Of a stretch of DNA of 64,000 nucleotides, positions 9,901 to 17,097 are shown one piece after another. How positions within the stretch are numbered: the first letter of the stretch is position 1; the number at the start of each line of letters is the position of its first letter. A program made the translations under genes and the position numbers. Source of the stretch: an uncultured Allofournierella sp. (GTDB lineage Bacteria; Bacillota; Clostridia; Oscillospirales; Ruminococcaceae); NCBI GenBank assembly GCA_944382775.1, contig CALWNI010000003.1, positions 1 through 64,000 of the forward strand, in the 5' to 3' direction. The notes under the pieces were generated by a model, which was not told the origin of the DNA, did no database searches, and saw only the letters and a list, made by a program, of their open reading frames with translations.

Positions 9901-10049
9901 TCACTTTCCACCTGTTTGCGTGTAAACCTGCCCTGTTCCAGTCCTTCTTCCACATACAGTCTTATTGCATTTAAGGCGGCATCCCAGTCACCTGCCTGCT
10001 GTAATGTATCCACCTGCCGCAAAATTTCTTGATTCAGTATCGCGCGCAT
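6930..10049 (-). CDS. Large TPR protein with an embedded Suppressor-of-fused domain
   Basis: This 1,039-aa protein has no signal peptide or membrane segment. TPR-like helical repeats occur at about residues 20-165 and 570-680. Residues about 390-550 match the SUFU domain: YYTVVTLGMG, then MNVPEE, AELVMYLPPDW, SWLGWGHT and NFYQVVPLY. The segment at 195-340 and the C-terminal 350 residues are unassigned, although both contain short repeated-looking motifs. The start at 10049 is chosen because AGGAGG lies 7 nt upstream; the ATG at 10055 is too close to it. It is last in an operon with a dehydrogenase and a MATE pump. Bacterial SUFU proteins are often stress- or toxin-immunity-associated, but no toxin is seen here and the function is open. 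Confidence 0.75.
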   Translation of the reverse strand: MRAILNQEILRQVDTLQQAGDWDAALNAIRLYVEEGLEQGRFTRKQVESDLELALQVADANLKIQEYESDWQAIWWLERVKEQAVDCGTWQYAYSVACLRTGQLQQAWQAAQQSVRLLQHDPQVWLHFAKLVAHFGSTEEALQAVEQGLGIEPDHAGLLQVRQQILQGKNLEEMQLLQGEELQQQVWGECPTNRPSVLCVLVNQEKLQQIKTAMQVLDWTFEAPHCFFTVLHQGKELDGRFDMNEAGVSKFAPHWLEQLLLKLSDLDQQAKQAVRQTHKDSRLELEHLVIERTGCARLGYAVGRSREERLLAYVRFDCNFSMQQGLSYEDYSDPPAEETQATPIMERYLQEEHEQVSGHIVRVFGKADQVLQDPVGEDIQVDLQIIAPTQQKNYYTVVTLGMGAHCMNVPEELKVYSIERAELVMYLPPDWQIDQDKPQWQWPFQWMRQLARRPIRQKSWLGWGHTAAHGRPFAVNTDFTASILLRPSAIEEQDAVCVLQNKSEVNFYQVVPLYNEELVYAMEHGAEQLLEKMQQQELLALPYVQVQRLNCCGNHQPLSLQQIALLEQIDQWNRQERYEAIVQAVEQLEESQRCPRLIGQQARALNNLNQYERAICLLQSIAEAGRCDPLWHFRLGYACYYSGQEQKALEEFLRTDELMPGDPDTRRFIHWCKSAIALPVHLRPFVERVEAYWQAFSQQEQTLRSDMEQGLWEQAKEQHCTLLSLAFASVEFELKSENGCHQLILLGQSEASRLLQYAYWQRKAPKELWHNWRFVVGQPAAQTHLLTIQGACLNVSEIQTWITKQENERFGIELYGESLTELQTRNPEKALQIIATMLEQVLGEIASVCCVAWVDVLEQPRQEQARPLSELRQMLADAAAEGDVEALQDAEFLMENYRGYRNYPPETEEWFLRQDVIVGSSCCQALIHSYYQSDDTRMEQHQRDGVICGFLFYSNDAIPPHTLVELRAQLEEQLQALSGEDATILGGAIGMRYSYIDCMCFDLKSFLNTACGVLNQYELEEIGFHVFRVDCGGVNLKNE

Positions 10050-10085
10050 CGCCATTCCTCCTATTTGCAGGCTTTTTTGCTTCGA

Positions 10086-11408
10086 TTATGGTTCCAATGT
10101 TTCTGTTTGTTGAATTTGTCGATACAACAACCACAACGCCACGGCTGCCATTACAGCAACCGCCGCCGGATAGGCCACCCATACCCCTGTTAATTGCAAG
10201 AACAGCGGCACGATAAACAAAAAGGTTGGCTGTGCAATCAAGGGTTCGCCATATGCCAAAATTCCACTTGCCAAGGGTTGCCCTACTGCACAAAAATAAC
10301 TGCTGCAAAACCGCACAATAGCCATAAAGGGATACCCCAAGGCAAGCGTCCACATGGCATTGGCACCCTGCAAGGCCGCTTCTTCGCCTGCACCAAACAG
10401 CAGGGGCAGTTGATGCCGCAGCACCATTGTAAGCACACTGCAAAACAGTGCAATGCTTACCGCCAAGTACAATCCCCAACGGCGCAGTTTTGCAAGGCTG
10501 TGCATGTCATGTGCCCCCTTTGCATAGCTGAGCAGCGGCTGAATTCCGTCGCCCACACCGGTAACCAAGGGAACTATACTGCCAATTACATAACTTAATA
10601 CCGCATAAATTGCCACACCGGTTGTACCGCCGTATTCCAGCGCGCGCAGGTTGGTAATCAACAAAATAACACTGGTGGACAGGGACAACCCAAACGGCGA
10701 AATACCGTAATGCAAAATTCCTTGCAGCATTTCCTTGTGGGGCCGAAACTCGCTGCGGGTAATGGGCCAGCTTTTTTGTGTCAACAAGGTGGGAATTGTC
10801 ATGCAGGCACAAAAGATTTGTGCCATTGTGGTTGCCAAGGCTGCGCCTGCCAGACCCCACTGAAACACCTGAATGAACAGCCAATCCATTACAATGTTGC
10901 CGATCAGTCCTACAATCATATAAACCATGGCGTGAATGGTTTTGCCGCTGCCACGCAGCAACGGCAGGGTTCCGGTGGTCATAATCTGCCCCACCGAAAG
11001 CATGCAGATAACACGCGTATATTCCAGTGCCAACGGATACAACTCTTCATTTGCACCAATTAGCGGAAGAATATAGGGACTTGCCAAGGTTAAGCCTAAA
11101 CCCAAAACCACTGTGGAAACAAGCAGCATAAGCAAGGTATTTCCCCTTGCTCGGCGTGCTTCCTGCAAATCGTTTTTGCCCAAAGCCGTTGCCATTCGTA
11201 CCGAGCCGCCAATGCCAAGCCCCAAACTGATTGCCTGAATCAATGCGGTAATGGGCCACGCCACATTAATAGCCGCTAAGCCCACATCTCCTAAATTTTG
11301 CCCAATGAAAAAGCCGTCTACAATAATAAAGCAGCTGTTGAGCAGCTGGCTCATCATGCTAGGCAGTGCGTATTGAAAAAATCGTTTGTGTAGTGCAGTA
11401 TTCTGCAT
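10086..11408 (-). CDS. MATE family efflux transporter
   Basis: This 440-aa inner-membrane protein has about twelve hydrophobic helices and the MATE layout. The N-terminal half has FFQYALPSMMSQLLNS and DGFFIGQNLGDVGLAAINVAWP, which is typical of the DinF/NorM-like superfamily. Such pumps export cationic drugs or metabolites with Na+ or H+; the substrate cannot be read from sequence. AAGGAG precedes the ATG. It lies 27 nt after the dehydrogenase and 36 nt before the TPR/SUFU gene, so one transcript is likely. Confidence 0.88.
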   Translation of the reverse strand: MQNTALHKRFFQYALPSMMSQLLNSCFIIVDGFFIGQNLGDVGLAAINVAWPITALIQAISLGLGIGGSVRMATALGKNDLQEARRARGNTLLMLLVSTVVLGLGLTLASPYILPLIGANEELYPLALEYTRVICMLSVGQIMTTGTLPLLRGSGKTIHAMVYMIVGLIGNIVMDWLFIQVFQWGLAGAALATTMAQIFCACMTIPTLLTQKSWPITRSEFRPHKEMLQGILHYGISPFGLSLSTSVILLITNLRALEYGGTTGVAIYAVLSYVIGSIVPLVTGVGDGIQPLLSYAKGAHDMHSLAKLRRWGLYLAVSIALFCSVLTMVLRHQLPLLFGAGEEAALQGANAMWTLALGYPFMAIVRFCSSYFCAVGQPLASGILAYGEPLIAQPTFLFIVPLFLQLTGVWVAYPAAVAVMAAVALWLLYRQIQQTETLEP

Positions 11409-11435
11409 TGTATTCTCCTTGCTGTTGTTTCGCTC

Positions 11436-12398
11436 TTATCCATTTACAATATTACGGGCATTCCCCTGTTGAAAGGCCCGCAAATTTTCACATACCTCTT
11501 TTGCCAAACGGGTCAACGCCTGTGTTGTTGCCCATGCAACATGCGGTGTAATAAGCGCATGTTCGCATTGCAGCAGCGGATTGTCTTTTGCAATCGGTTC
11601 ATGGCAGACCACATCGGTTCCGTACCAAAACAGCTGCCCGTTTTGCAGTGCCTGTGCCACCGCTGCTTCGTCCACTAGGCTGCCCCTTGCTGTATTCAAC
11701 AAAATTGCCTGCGGCTTCATGGCTTTCAGCTGTTGTTCGCCAATCATTCCTCGGGTTTGCGGTGTTGCAGGGCAATGCAAGCTAACCACATCGCTTTGTG
11801 CCAGCAGCTGCTCAAATTCCACAAACTCCACCCCAAAGCCTTGGTATTCCGGCCGAATGGTTCGGGTATGTACCAAAACACGCATACCAAAGCCCTGTGC
11901 AATGCGTGCTGCAGCCTGCCCAATTTCACCAAACCCGACAATGCCAAAGGTCAGCCCATATAACTCTTTGTGGGGGCAAATTCCGTATTGGGCGGGAACA
12001 TCCGTTTGCCAATATCCGTCTTTCAAGCTGGCATACCGCCGCGCCGTTCCGTTTGTGATTTCCAGCAACAAAGCAAAGGTATGCTGTGCCACACTAAATG
12101 TAGAATACCCCGGCACATTTGCCACCGATACCCCATGTTCCTTGCATGCCGCTAAATCAAGGCTATCGGTTCCGGTGGAGGTAAGCCCCACCCAACGCAG
12201 GTTTGGGCAATGCTGTAAAACTTCTTGGTTGATATTGCATTTATTGCTTATGGCATAATCAGCATCTTGCAATCGTTCAATCATCTGCTGCCGATTGGTT
12301 CGGGGGTACAGTTCCACTTGGTCTGCCAATTGATACAGCGGCGACCAGTCCAAATCTCCCGGCTGAACACAATAACTGTCTAATACAACTACCTTCAT
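11436..12398 (-). CDS. D-isomer-specific 2-hydroxyacid dehydrogenase
   Basis: This 320-aa NAD(P)-dependent oxidoreductase interconverts a 2-hydroxy acid and a 2-oxo acid. Visible features are the dinucleotide fold GIVGFGEIG at about 153-161 and the catalytic set Arg (NTARG, about 239), Glu (CHEP, about 268) and His (TPHVAW, about 286). The glycerate-dehydrogenase-like segment GVSVANVPGYST is also present. Glycerate or hydroxypyruvate is a reasonable guess for the substrate, but it is not shown. AAAAGGAG lies upstream of the ATG. It is the first gene of a three-gene minus-strand unit. Confidence 0.85.
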   Translation of the reverse strand: MKVVVLDSYCVQPGDLDWSPLYQLADQVELYPRTNRQQMIERLQDADYAISNKCNINQEVLQHCPNLRWVGLTSTGTDSLDLAACKEHGVSVANVPGYSTFSVAQHTFALLLEITNGTARRYASLKDGYWQTDVPAQYGICPHKELYGLTFGIVGFGEIGQAAARIAQGFGMRVLVHTRTIRPEYQGFGVEFVEFEQLLAQSDVVSLHCPATPQTRGMIGEQQLKAMKPQAILLNTARGSLVDEAAVAQALQNGQLFWYGTDVVCHEPIAKDNPLLQCEHALITPHVAWATTQALTRLAKEVCENLRAFQQGNARNIVNG

Positions 12399-12584
12399 TG
12401 TGCAATACTCCTTTTGGTGAATTTAAAATCCAATCAAACACTGTTCCATTCTACCGTTTTTTATATTTTGTCACAACCCTTTGCTGACTGGATTTTTATA
12501 GGGGTATCGTATATAATAAAAATACTTAATCGAAACAAATTCCGGTGGGCTAACTCCTGCACGGTAATGGGAGGAATACGGTTT

Positions 12585-13094
12585 ATGCACACACCCAAAC
12601 GTGTGATTCGCAAGCTTTTGCTTGGCACGGCACTTATGGCAATTGCCATTTGTATTACAATACTAATTCGGGAAAACATGGATGTAAAAGATCCGGAACA
12701 AGCGCTTCCCACAATTTCCATTACCATCAATGGCGATACCAAAATGAACGACCGCATGGTATTCCGTGCCGGTTATGAGTGGAGCTTTTTTACCACGGTT
12801 GCCAAAGATACTCCCACCTACACATCGGCCGCCATTCGAGATTTGATTTATCCGGTGGACGTTCCCCCGAACAGTGTATTAAACATTAGTTTTTCGCTGC
12901 CGGCTAAAACTTTGCGGATTCAACGTGCCAGCGATGAAAAACTGGAAAACTTTGTGGAACTTGCCGATGTAAGCAATGGGCAGTTAATTGCACCATCCAG
13001 CCCCGGTTTATATTTGTATCAGCTGGAAGCAGGGTTTGGCTGGCGCGGTTCCATTCGATACTTTTTTATGATTCGTGTGCAACAGCTTGCGTAA
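12585..13094 (+). CDS. Membrane-anchored extracytoplasmic protein of unknown function
   Basis: The product is 169 aa with a basic N-terminus and one membrane helix at about residues 13-30, so it is probably tethered with the rest outside. The remainder is beta-rich (TISITINGDT, YLYQLEAGF) and ends without a recognisable motif. I start at 12585, where GGGAGG lies upstream; ATG codons further upstream would include the ribosome-binding site. It is transcribed divergently from the dehydrogenase and ends in a good terminator, so it is probably monocistronic. I do not recognise the family. Confidence 0.65.
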   Translation: MHTPKRVIRKLLLGTALMAIAICITILIRENMDVKDPEQALPTISITINGDTKMNDRMVFRAGYEWSFFTTVAKDTPTYTSAAIRDLIYPVDVPPNSVLNISFSLPAKTLRIQRASDEKLENFVELADVSNGQLIAPSSPGLYLYQLEAGFGWRGSIRYFFMIRVQQLA

Positions 13095-13112
13095 CTGTTG
13101 CATAATAACACA

Positions 13113-13152
13113 AAAAGAATCCTGAAAGAACAACCGCTTTCAGGATTCTTTT
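13113..13152. terminator. Intrinsic terminator between convergent genes
   Basis: A perfect 16-bp stem, AAAAGAATCCTGAAAG (13113-13128) with CTTTCAGGATTCTTTT (13137-13152), has an 8-nt loop and T/A-rich flanks. It can serve the exported protein gene on the left and the HAD-like gene on the right. Confidence 0.88.
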
Positions 13153-13162
13153 CTTTTTTATA

Positions 13163-13696
13163 TTAGTCTGTATCACTTTCTTTATTTTCTTGTTCATATA
13201 CCCATGCCAGCCATGCGTTATGTTTTGCCAACAATCGCTGTTGATAAACTCCCTCGTAGGTTCCGTGCAGTAACTTTAGGCTTGCCTCTTCGTTCAATAT
13301 TCTCCAGCCTTCCACTTCTTGAGATGGAATAATCGGATAAAATAGCATCCCGCACTTTTGCGTTGCCTCCAACACATCGGCCCCAAATCCAATTACCAAA
13401 ATTTTTTTGCGGTCATACTCCAAATTCAGCAGGTCTGACAATACATGGCTTAGTACCCGACGCCGCATGCAAATCATGGTACAAGGCGGCAAGCCATGGA
13501 TATTCCACTCGTTATGAGCCGCCCGTGCATTTAAGTCAGTCAGCAATGCCAAATCCGATACAATCCCCAAATTTTTCAGGCATTGCGCTGCGCCTTGAAA
13601 CACCTTGCCAGACCCACTGTCCAACACTGGTTCTGTGCCAATTAAACAAATTAAAAATGCTTTTTTTCGTGTCTGCTCTCTGCGTACTCGTTCCAT
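13163..13696 (-). CDS. HAD-like protein with degenerate active site
   Basis: This 177-aa protein resembles the HAD-superfamily hydrolases of Clostridia in its last third: KKILVIGFGADVLEATQ matches the motif IV strand, followed by GMLFYPIIP and a tail with EGWRILNEEA and LLHGTYEGVYQ. The expected nucleophile DxD is missing (ICLIGTEPVLD instead), and the usual acidic GD-x-x-D of motif IV reads GFGADV. Catalysis by the HAD mechanism is therefore unlikely. The start at 13696 follows AAGGGGG. The protein may be a binding or regulatory relic; the family call is inference from weak similarity. Confidence 0.6.
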   Translation of the reverse strand: MERVRREQTRKKAFLICLIGTEPVLDSGSGKVFQGAAQCLKNLGIVSDLALLTDLNARAAHNEWNIHGLPPCTMICMRRRVLSHVLSDLLNLEYDRKKILVIGFGADVLEATQKCGMLFYPIIPSQEVEGWRILNEEASLKLLHGTYEGVYQQRLLAKHNAWLAWVYEQENKESDTD

Positions 13697-13836
13697 AGCA
13701 TCATCCCCCTTGCTGTATGCTTGCAGACAAAACTGTAGCCGTATGTTAATTTTAATATAACAGAAATCAAGTGGAAAATGCAATATTTTTTGTGTACTTT
13801 ATACTATTTTATTTGTATTTATTGATTTTTTCTATC

Positions 13837-14541
13837 CTATTCACTCAAAACCTGGCCAATTGGCTCCTGAATCAACAAGGTGGCCATTGTATCCGCCGGG
13901 GTTGGGGTCTTGTTAATTACAACCACTTCTTTGCCCCTATAGTATTGCAACAAACCCGCAGCTGGATATACCACCAAGCTTGTTCCGCCCACAATCAGCA
14001 AATCGGCTTGCTGCAACGCCTGTACGGCACGATTTACAACTGTTTGATTCAGCGGTTCTTCGTACAGTACCACATCCGGCTTTACAATGCCGCCACACTC
14101 ACAATAAGGCACGCCTTGGCTTTGTGCAATAAACTCCACCGGATAAAACTTATGGCATTTTGTGCAGTAATTGCGCAGAATACTGCCATGCAATTCCAGC
14201 ACATTACAGCTGCCTGCCGCTTGGTGCAGTCCGTCAATATTTTGGGTAATAACTGCACGCAGTTTGCCCTGCTGTTCCAGCTTTGCCAAACGCAGATGCG
14301 CTGCATTGGGTTTTGCATCGGTTACAATTAGTTTGGCACGGTAAAAGCGATAAAATTCCTCAGGATTTTTTACAAAAAAACTGTGGCTGATAATTTGTTC
14401 GGGCGGATATTTCCATTGTTGCTGATACAAGCCGTCCACACTGCGAAAGTCCGGAATACCGCTTTCGGTACTTACGCCAGCCCCTCCAAAAAATACAATA
14501 TTATTGCTTTTCGCAATCCGTTCTTCCAAAAATGGATTCAT
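13837..14541 (-). CDS. cobB: NAD-dependent protein deacylase, sirtuin (CobB)
   Basis: This 234-aa Sir2 enzyme removes acyl groups from lysine using NAD. Motifs are the NAD-binding FFGGAGVSTESGIPDFRS near the N-terminus, the core QNIDGLH, the catalytic histidine in LELHGS, a zinc-ribbon pair CTKC and CECGG, and the C-terminal GTSLVVYPAA. The ATG at 14541 has AAAGGGG about 12 nt upstream; an ATG 21 bp further upstream overlaps that site. It is divergent from nnrD, the NAD(P)H-hydrate repair gene. Confidence 0.9.
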   Translation of the reverse strand: MNPFLEERIAKSNNIVFFGGAGVSTESGIPDFRSVDGLYQQQWKYPPEQIISHSFFVKNPEEFYRFYRAKLIVTDAKPNAAHLRLAKLEQQGKLRAVITQNIDGLHQAAGSCNVLELHGSILRNYCTKCHKFYPVEFIAQSQGVPYCECGGIVKPDVVLYEEPLNQTVVNRAVQALQQADLLIVGGTSLVVYPAAGLLQYYRGKEVVVINKTPTPADTMATLLIQEPIGQVLSE

Positions 14542-14557
14542 TCTGCTAAGCACCCCT

Positions 14558-14586
14558 TTCAAATCATTGCTTATTCATAGTATAAT
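14558..14586 (+). promoter_or_regulatory. Promoter for nnrD-ogt
   Basis: TTCAAA (14558-14563), a 17-nt spacer and TATAAT (14581-14586) lie about 35 nt upstream of the nnrD start codon. The region also contains the start of the divergent sirtuin gene. Confidence 0.5.
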
Positions 14587-14619
14587 AAGTTTAATCAAGA
14601 ATGGAAAGGGATGATTCCA

Positions 14620-15495
14620 TTGGCAAAAGAAATTACTGCTGCCTTGGTTTTTGAACATTTACCGGTTCGCAAGCCCGACAGCCACAAGGGCAGCTACGGC
14701 AGTTTGCTTTGTGTTTGCGGCTCGCTGCAATATCGGGGTGCTGCCGCTTTAGCAACCGAGGGCGCTTTGCGCAGCGGCGCAGGTCTTGTTACCTTAGCCA
14801 CTACCGAGCCTGTGATTCAAACCGTATCCACCCGCTGCCCCGAAGCCATTTTTTTGCCCTGTACACCGAACCAGCAAGGCGGCATCTGCCAAACAAATGG
14901 CTCTGCGCTGCTGGAAAAGGCACGAGGATGCAATGCCCTATTGTTTGGCCCTGGGTTAGGTAACACCCCTGACACCGCCGCTTTGCTGGAACTGCTGGGC
15001 CCGGGGGCTGGCTGCTCCATGGTATTAGATGCCGACGGCTTAAATGCTGCCGCCACACTGGAAGAACTTCCCCGCCCGATTAACTTGCCTTTGGTTCTAA
15101 CGCCCCATCCCGGCGAAATGGCACGGCTGTGCGGTATGACCACCGCCGAAATCAATGCCAATCGGGAAAGCATCGCCGCCGGATACGCCCGTGCCAACCG
15201 CTGTGTTGTGGTGCTAAAAGGCCATAAAACCATTGTGGCAGGGCCACAAGGCGAGGTATTCCGCAACACCACAGGCAACCCGGGTCTTTCCCGCGGGGGC
15301 AGCGGCGACATTCTTGCCGGCATTACTGCCTCGCTTTTATGCCAAGGCTTAGACCCCTTATATGCCGCTGTATGTGCTGTTTGGCTGCACGGCGCAGCCG
15401 CCGACCGATGCAGCACCCGTTTGGGACAATATGGCATGTTGCCCCACGATATTCTTGTTGACTTGGGCCACATTTTTGCAGAAAACGGAAGGTAA
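14620..15495 (+). CDS. nnrD: ADP-dependent NAD(P)H-hydrate dehydratase
   Basis: This 291-aa protein belongs to the YjeF C-terminal/ribokinase-like family, which reconverts damaged NAD(P)H hydrate to NAD(P)H at the expense of ADP. Motifs are HKGSYGSLL near the N-terminus, GPGLG around residue 110, VLDADGLNA, LTPHPGEMARL and the catalytic region GNPGLSRGGSGDILAGI. The epimerase half (NnrE) is absent, so this is a stand-alone dehydratase. I prefer the TTG at 14620, 6-9 nt after GGAAAGGG; the in-frame ATG at 14611 abuts that site. ogt follows after 6 nt, so they are cotranscribed. Confidence 0.9.
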   Translation: MAKEITAALVFEHLPVRKPDSHKGSYGSLLCVCGSLQYRGAAALATEGALRSGAGLVTLATTEPVIQTVSTRCPEAIFLPCTPNQQGGICQTNGSALLEKARGCNALLFGPGLGNTPDTAALLELLGPGAGCSMVLDADGLNAAATLEELPRPINLPLVLTPHPGEMARLCGMTTAEINANRESIAAGYARANRCVVVLKGHKTIVAGPQGEVFRNTTGNPGLSRGGSGDILAGITASLLCQGLDPLYAAVCAVWLHGAAADRCSTRLGQYGMLPHDILVDLGHIFAENGR

Positions 15496-15501
15496 TCGCT
15501 T

Positions 15502-15969
15502 ATGAACTACAGCTATTATCGCAGCCCCATTGGAATGTTAACCTTAACTGAAGAAAACAATCAAGTTACTGGGGTACACTTTGGCAAACTGATTTATCCC
15601 AAACAGTGTAACCATGCCGAAACCCCGTTGCTCAGCCATGTACGGCGCGAACTGTGGGAATACTTTGAGGGCCGCCGCAAAACATTCCCGGATATTGTGC
15701 TTGCCCCCAATGGAACGCCATTTCAAAAGGCGGTTTGGCAGGCACTAAACCAAATTCCTTATGGCGAAACCCGTACCTACCAGCAAATTGCACAGGCAAT
15801 CGGCAAACCAAACGCCGCCCGTGCGGTGGGCAATGCCTGCAACCGCAATCCCATTGCCATTCTTCAGCCCTGCCACCGTGTTGTGGGCACCGGCGGCAAC
15901 CTTACGGGATATGCAGGTGGCCTGCCCATCAAGGAACAACTTTTATCGCTGGAACAATCCATACACTAA
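15502..15969 (+). CDS. ogt: Methylated-DNA-protein-cysteine methyltransferase
   Basis: This 155-aa suicide repair protein transfers the alkyl group of O6-alkylguanine to its own cysteine. The active-site motif PCHRVV places the acceptor at Cys124. The helix-turn-helix segment RTYQQIAQAIGKPNAARAVG precedes it, followed by NRNPIAI. The length suits the single-domain Ogt type without an AdaA regulatory half. It is second in the nnrD unit and is followed by a terminator. Confidence 0.92.
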   Translation: MNYSYYRSPIGMLTLTEENNQVTGVHFGKLIYPKQCNHAETPLLSHVRRELWEYFEGRRKTFPDIVLAPNGTPFQKAVWQALNQIPYGETRTYQQIAQAIGKPNAARAVGNACNRNPIAILQPCHRVVGTGGNLTGYAGGLPIKEQLLSLEQSIH

Positions 15970-15972
15970 ACG

Positions 15973-16003
15973 AAAGAGTCTGCCAAACGGCAGACTCTTT
16001 TTT
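15973..16003. terminator. Terminator shared by ogt and the ZIP transporter gene
   Basis: The stem AAAGAGTCTGCC/GGCAGACTCTTT has a 4-nt loop and a T-run to 16003. The convergent ZIP gene ends at 16002, inside the T-run. Confidence 0.85.
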
Positions 16004-16757
16004 ATCCCAGGGTGATATTCAATGCCATCATCAAGGCAAACCCCAAAGCAATGGCCAATACGCCAATGCTGCCCTCTTCCACCGCTTGGGGAATCATCTC
16101 CTGCACCACTACACACACCATAGCCCCGGCGGCCAGGCTAAGCATCCAGGGCATCATGCTTGCTAACATATAGCCTGCCAACGCTCCTGCAATGCCCGCA
16201 CCCAACGGCTCTACCAAACCGCTGGCTACCCCTGCACCAAACGCTTTTAATCGGGTGGCCCCTGCCTGGCGCACCGGTAAACTGATTGCCGCCCCTTCGG
16301 GAATATTTTGCAGCCCAATGCCAAAGCTTAACGCCATGGCACCGGCAGCGGCATCGGCTTGCCCCATGGTGCCCATGGCAGCCGCAAGCCCCACCACCAT
16401 GCCCTGCGGCAGATTATGCAACGCCACCGCCAATACCACTCTTCCGCCATGGCCTGCCCGTTCTTGCAGCAGCTCCCCTGCCAACCGTTCTGCCACCAGC
16501 AGCAATGCAACCCCTGCCACCAGCCCGCCCGAAGGAGCAAGCCACACATTTTTGCTCAGCTTTTGCGCTTCTTCAATGGAAGGCAGCAGCAAACTAAACA
16601 CACTGCCTGCCAACATAATGCCGGCAGCCAATCCCAACATACTTCGGCGCGCCCCTTGGGATTGCTCATGCCCCACCAAAAAAACAAGCGCAGCACCCAA
16701 AATGGTGCATAAACACGGAAACAACGTCATAGAAATTGCAGCAACAATCTGATTCAT
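16002..16757 (-). CDS. ZIP family metal transporter
   Basis: This 251-aa integral membrane protein has about eight helices and the ZIP core: HNLPQGMVVG at about 125-135 and GLQNIPEGAA at about 160-170, which hold the metal-ligating His, Asn and Glu residues. It should import a divalent cation such as Zn2+; selectivity cannot be judged. The start at 16757 is preceded by GGGGGAG 8 nt away, and the frame upstream of it is not needed for the fold. It lies alone on the minus strand. Confidence 0.85.
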   Translation of the reverse strand: MNQIVAAISMTLFPCLCTILGAALVFLVGHEQSQGARRSMLGLAAGIMLAGSVFSLLLPSIEEAQKLSKNVWLAPSGGLVAGVALLLVAERLAGELLQERAGHGGRVVLAVALHNLPQGMVVGLAAAMGTMGQADAAAGAMALSFGIGLQNIPEGAAISLPVRQAGATRLKAFGAGVASGLVEPLGAGIAGALAGYMLASMMPWMLSLAAGAMVCVVVQEMIPQAVEEGSIGVLAIALGFALMMALNITLG

Positions 16758-17097
16758 GGACTTTTCTCCCCCTTTTCTTCTCACTGTATGCAGCAACAAA
16801 AGGGCTGGTTCAAAAAGTCCGGTGTCTTTTCTTTTCTGCTTCTTTTGAGTTTTCAACACTTTCCACTTTTTTCGGTTGAAAACCATGTGAAAAAGCCCCG
16901 TTCGTACCGTTTCACCGGCACTTGCAGGGCTTTTTTTCCTTAATCTTCTTGTTGTTTTTTCTTGAAAATAAAATTAAAACCACAATATGCTGATTTTTTT
17001 CGACACAAATTGACAAATAGTTTTCCACATACATTCTAAAAACTCTATGTTGAAAACCTGTCGAAAACCGTGGAATACTTTTTCCCTTCGGGCTTAT
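16758..17097. other. 340-nt gap with a terminator hairpin and DnaA-box-like motifs
   Basis: No open frame with a ribosome-binding site is visible. The gap holds a terminator-like hairpin (listed separately), TTTTCAACA at 16850-16858, GTTGAAAAC at 16875-16883, TTTTCCACA at 17021-17029 and GTTGAAAAC again at 17049-17057. It must also contain the promoter of the ZIP gene, which I cannot place. Confidence 0.6.
16890..16936. terminator. Long-loop bidirectional terminator-like hairpin
   Basis: AAAAAGCCC (16890-16898) pairs with GGGCTTTTT (16927-16935) around a 28-nt loop. On the minus strand it would end the transcript of the CYTH gene upstream of the ZIP gene. Confidence 0.55.

Noticed and set aside
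16980..17057. Replication origin
   Set aside because: DnaA-box-like words are present, but no dnaA, dnaN or gyrase genes are near, and TTTTCCACA also occurs elsewhere in the window.
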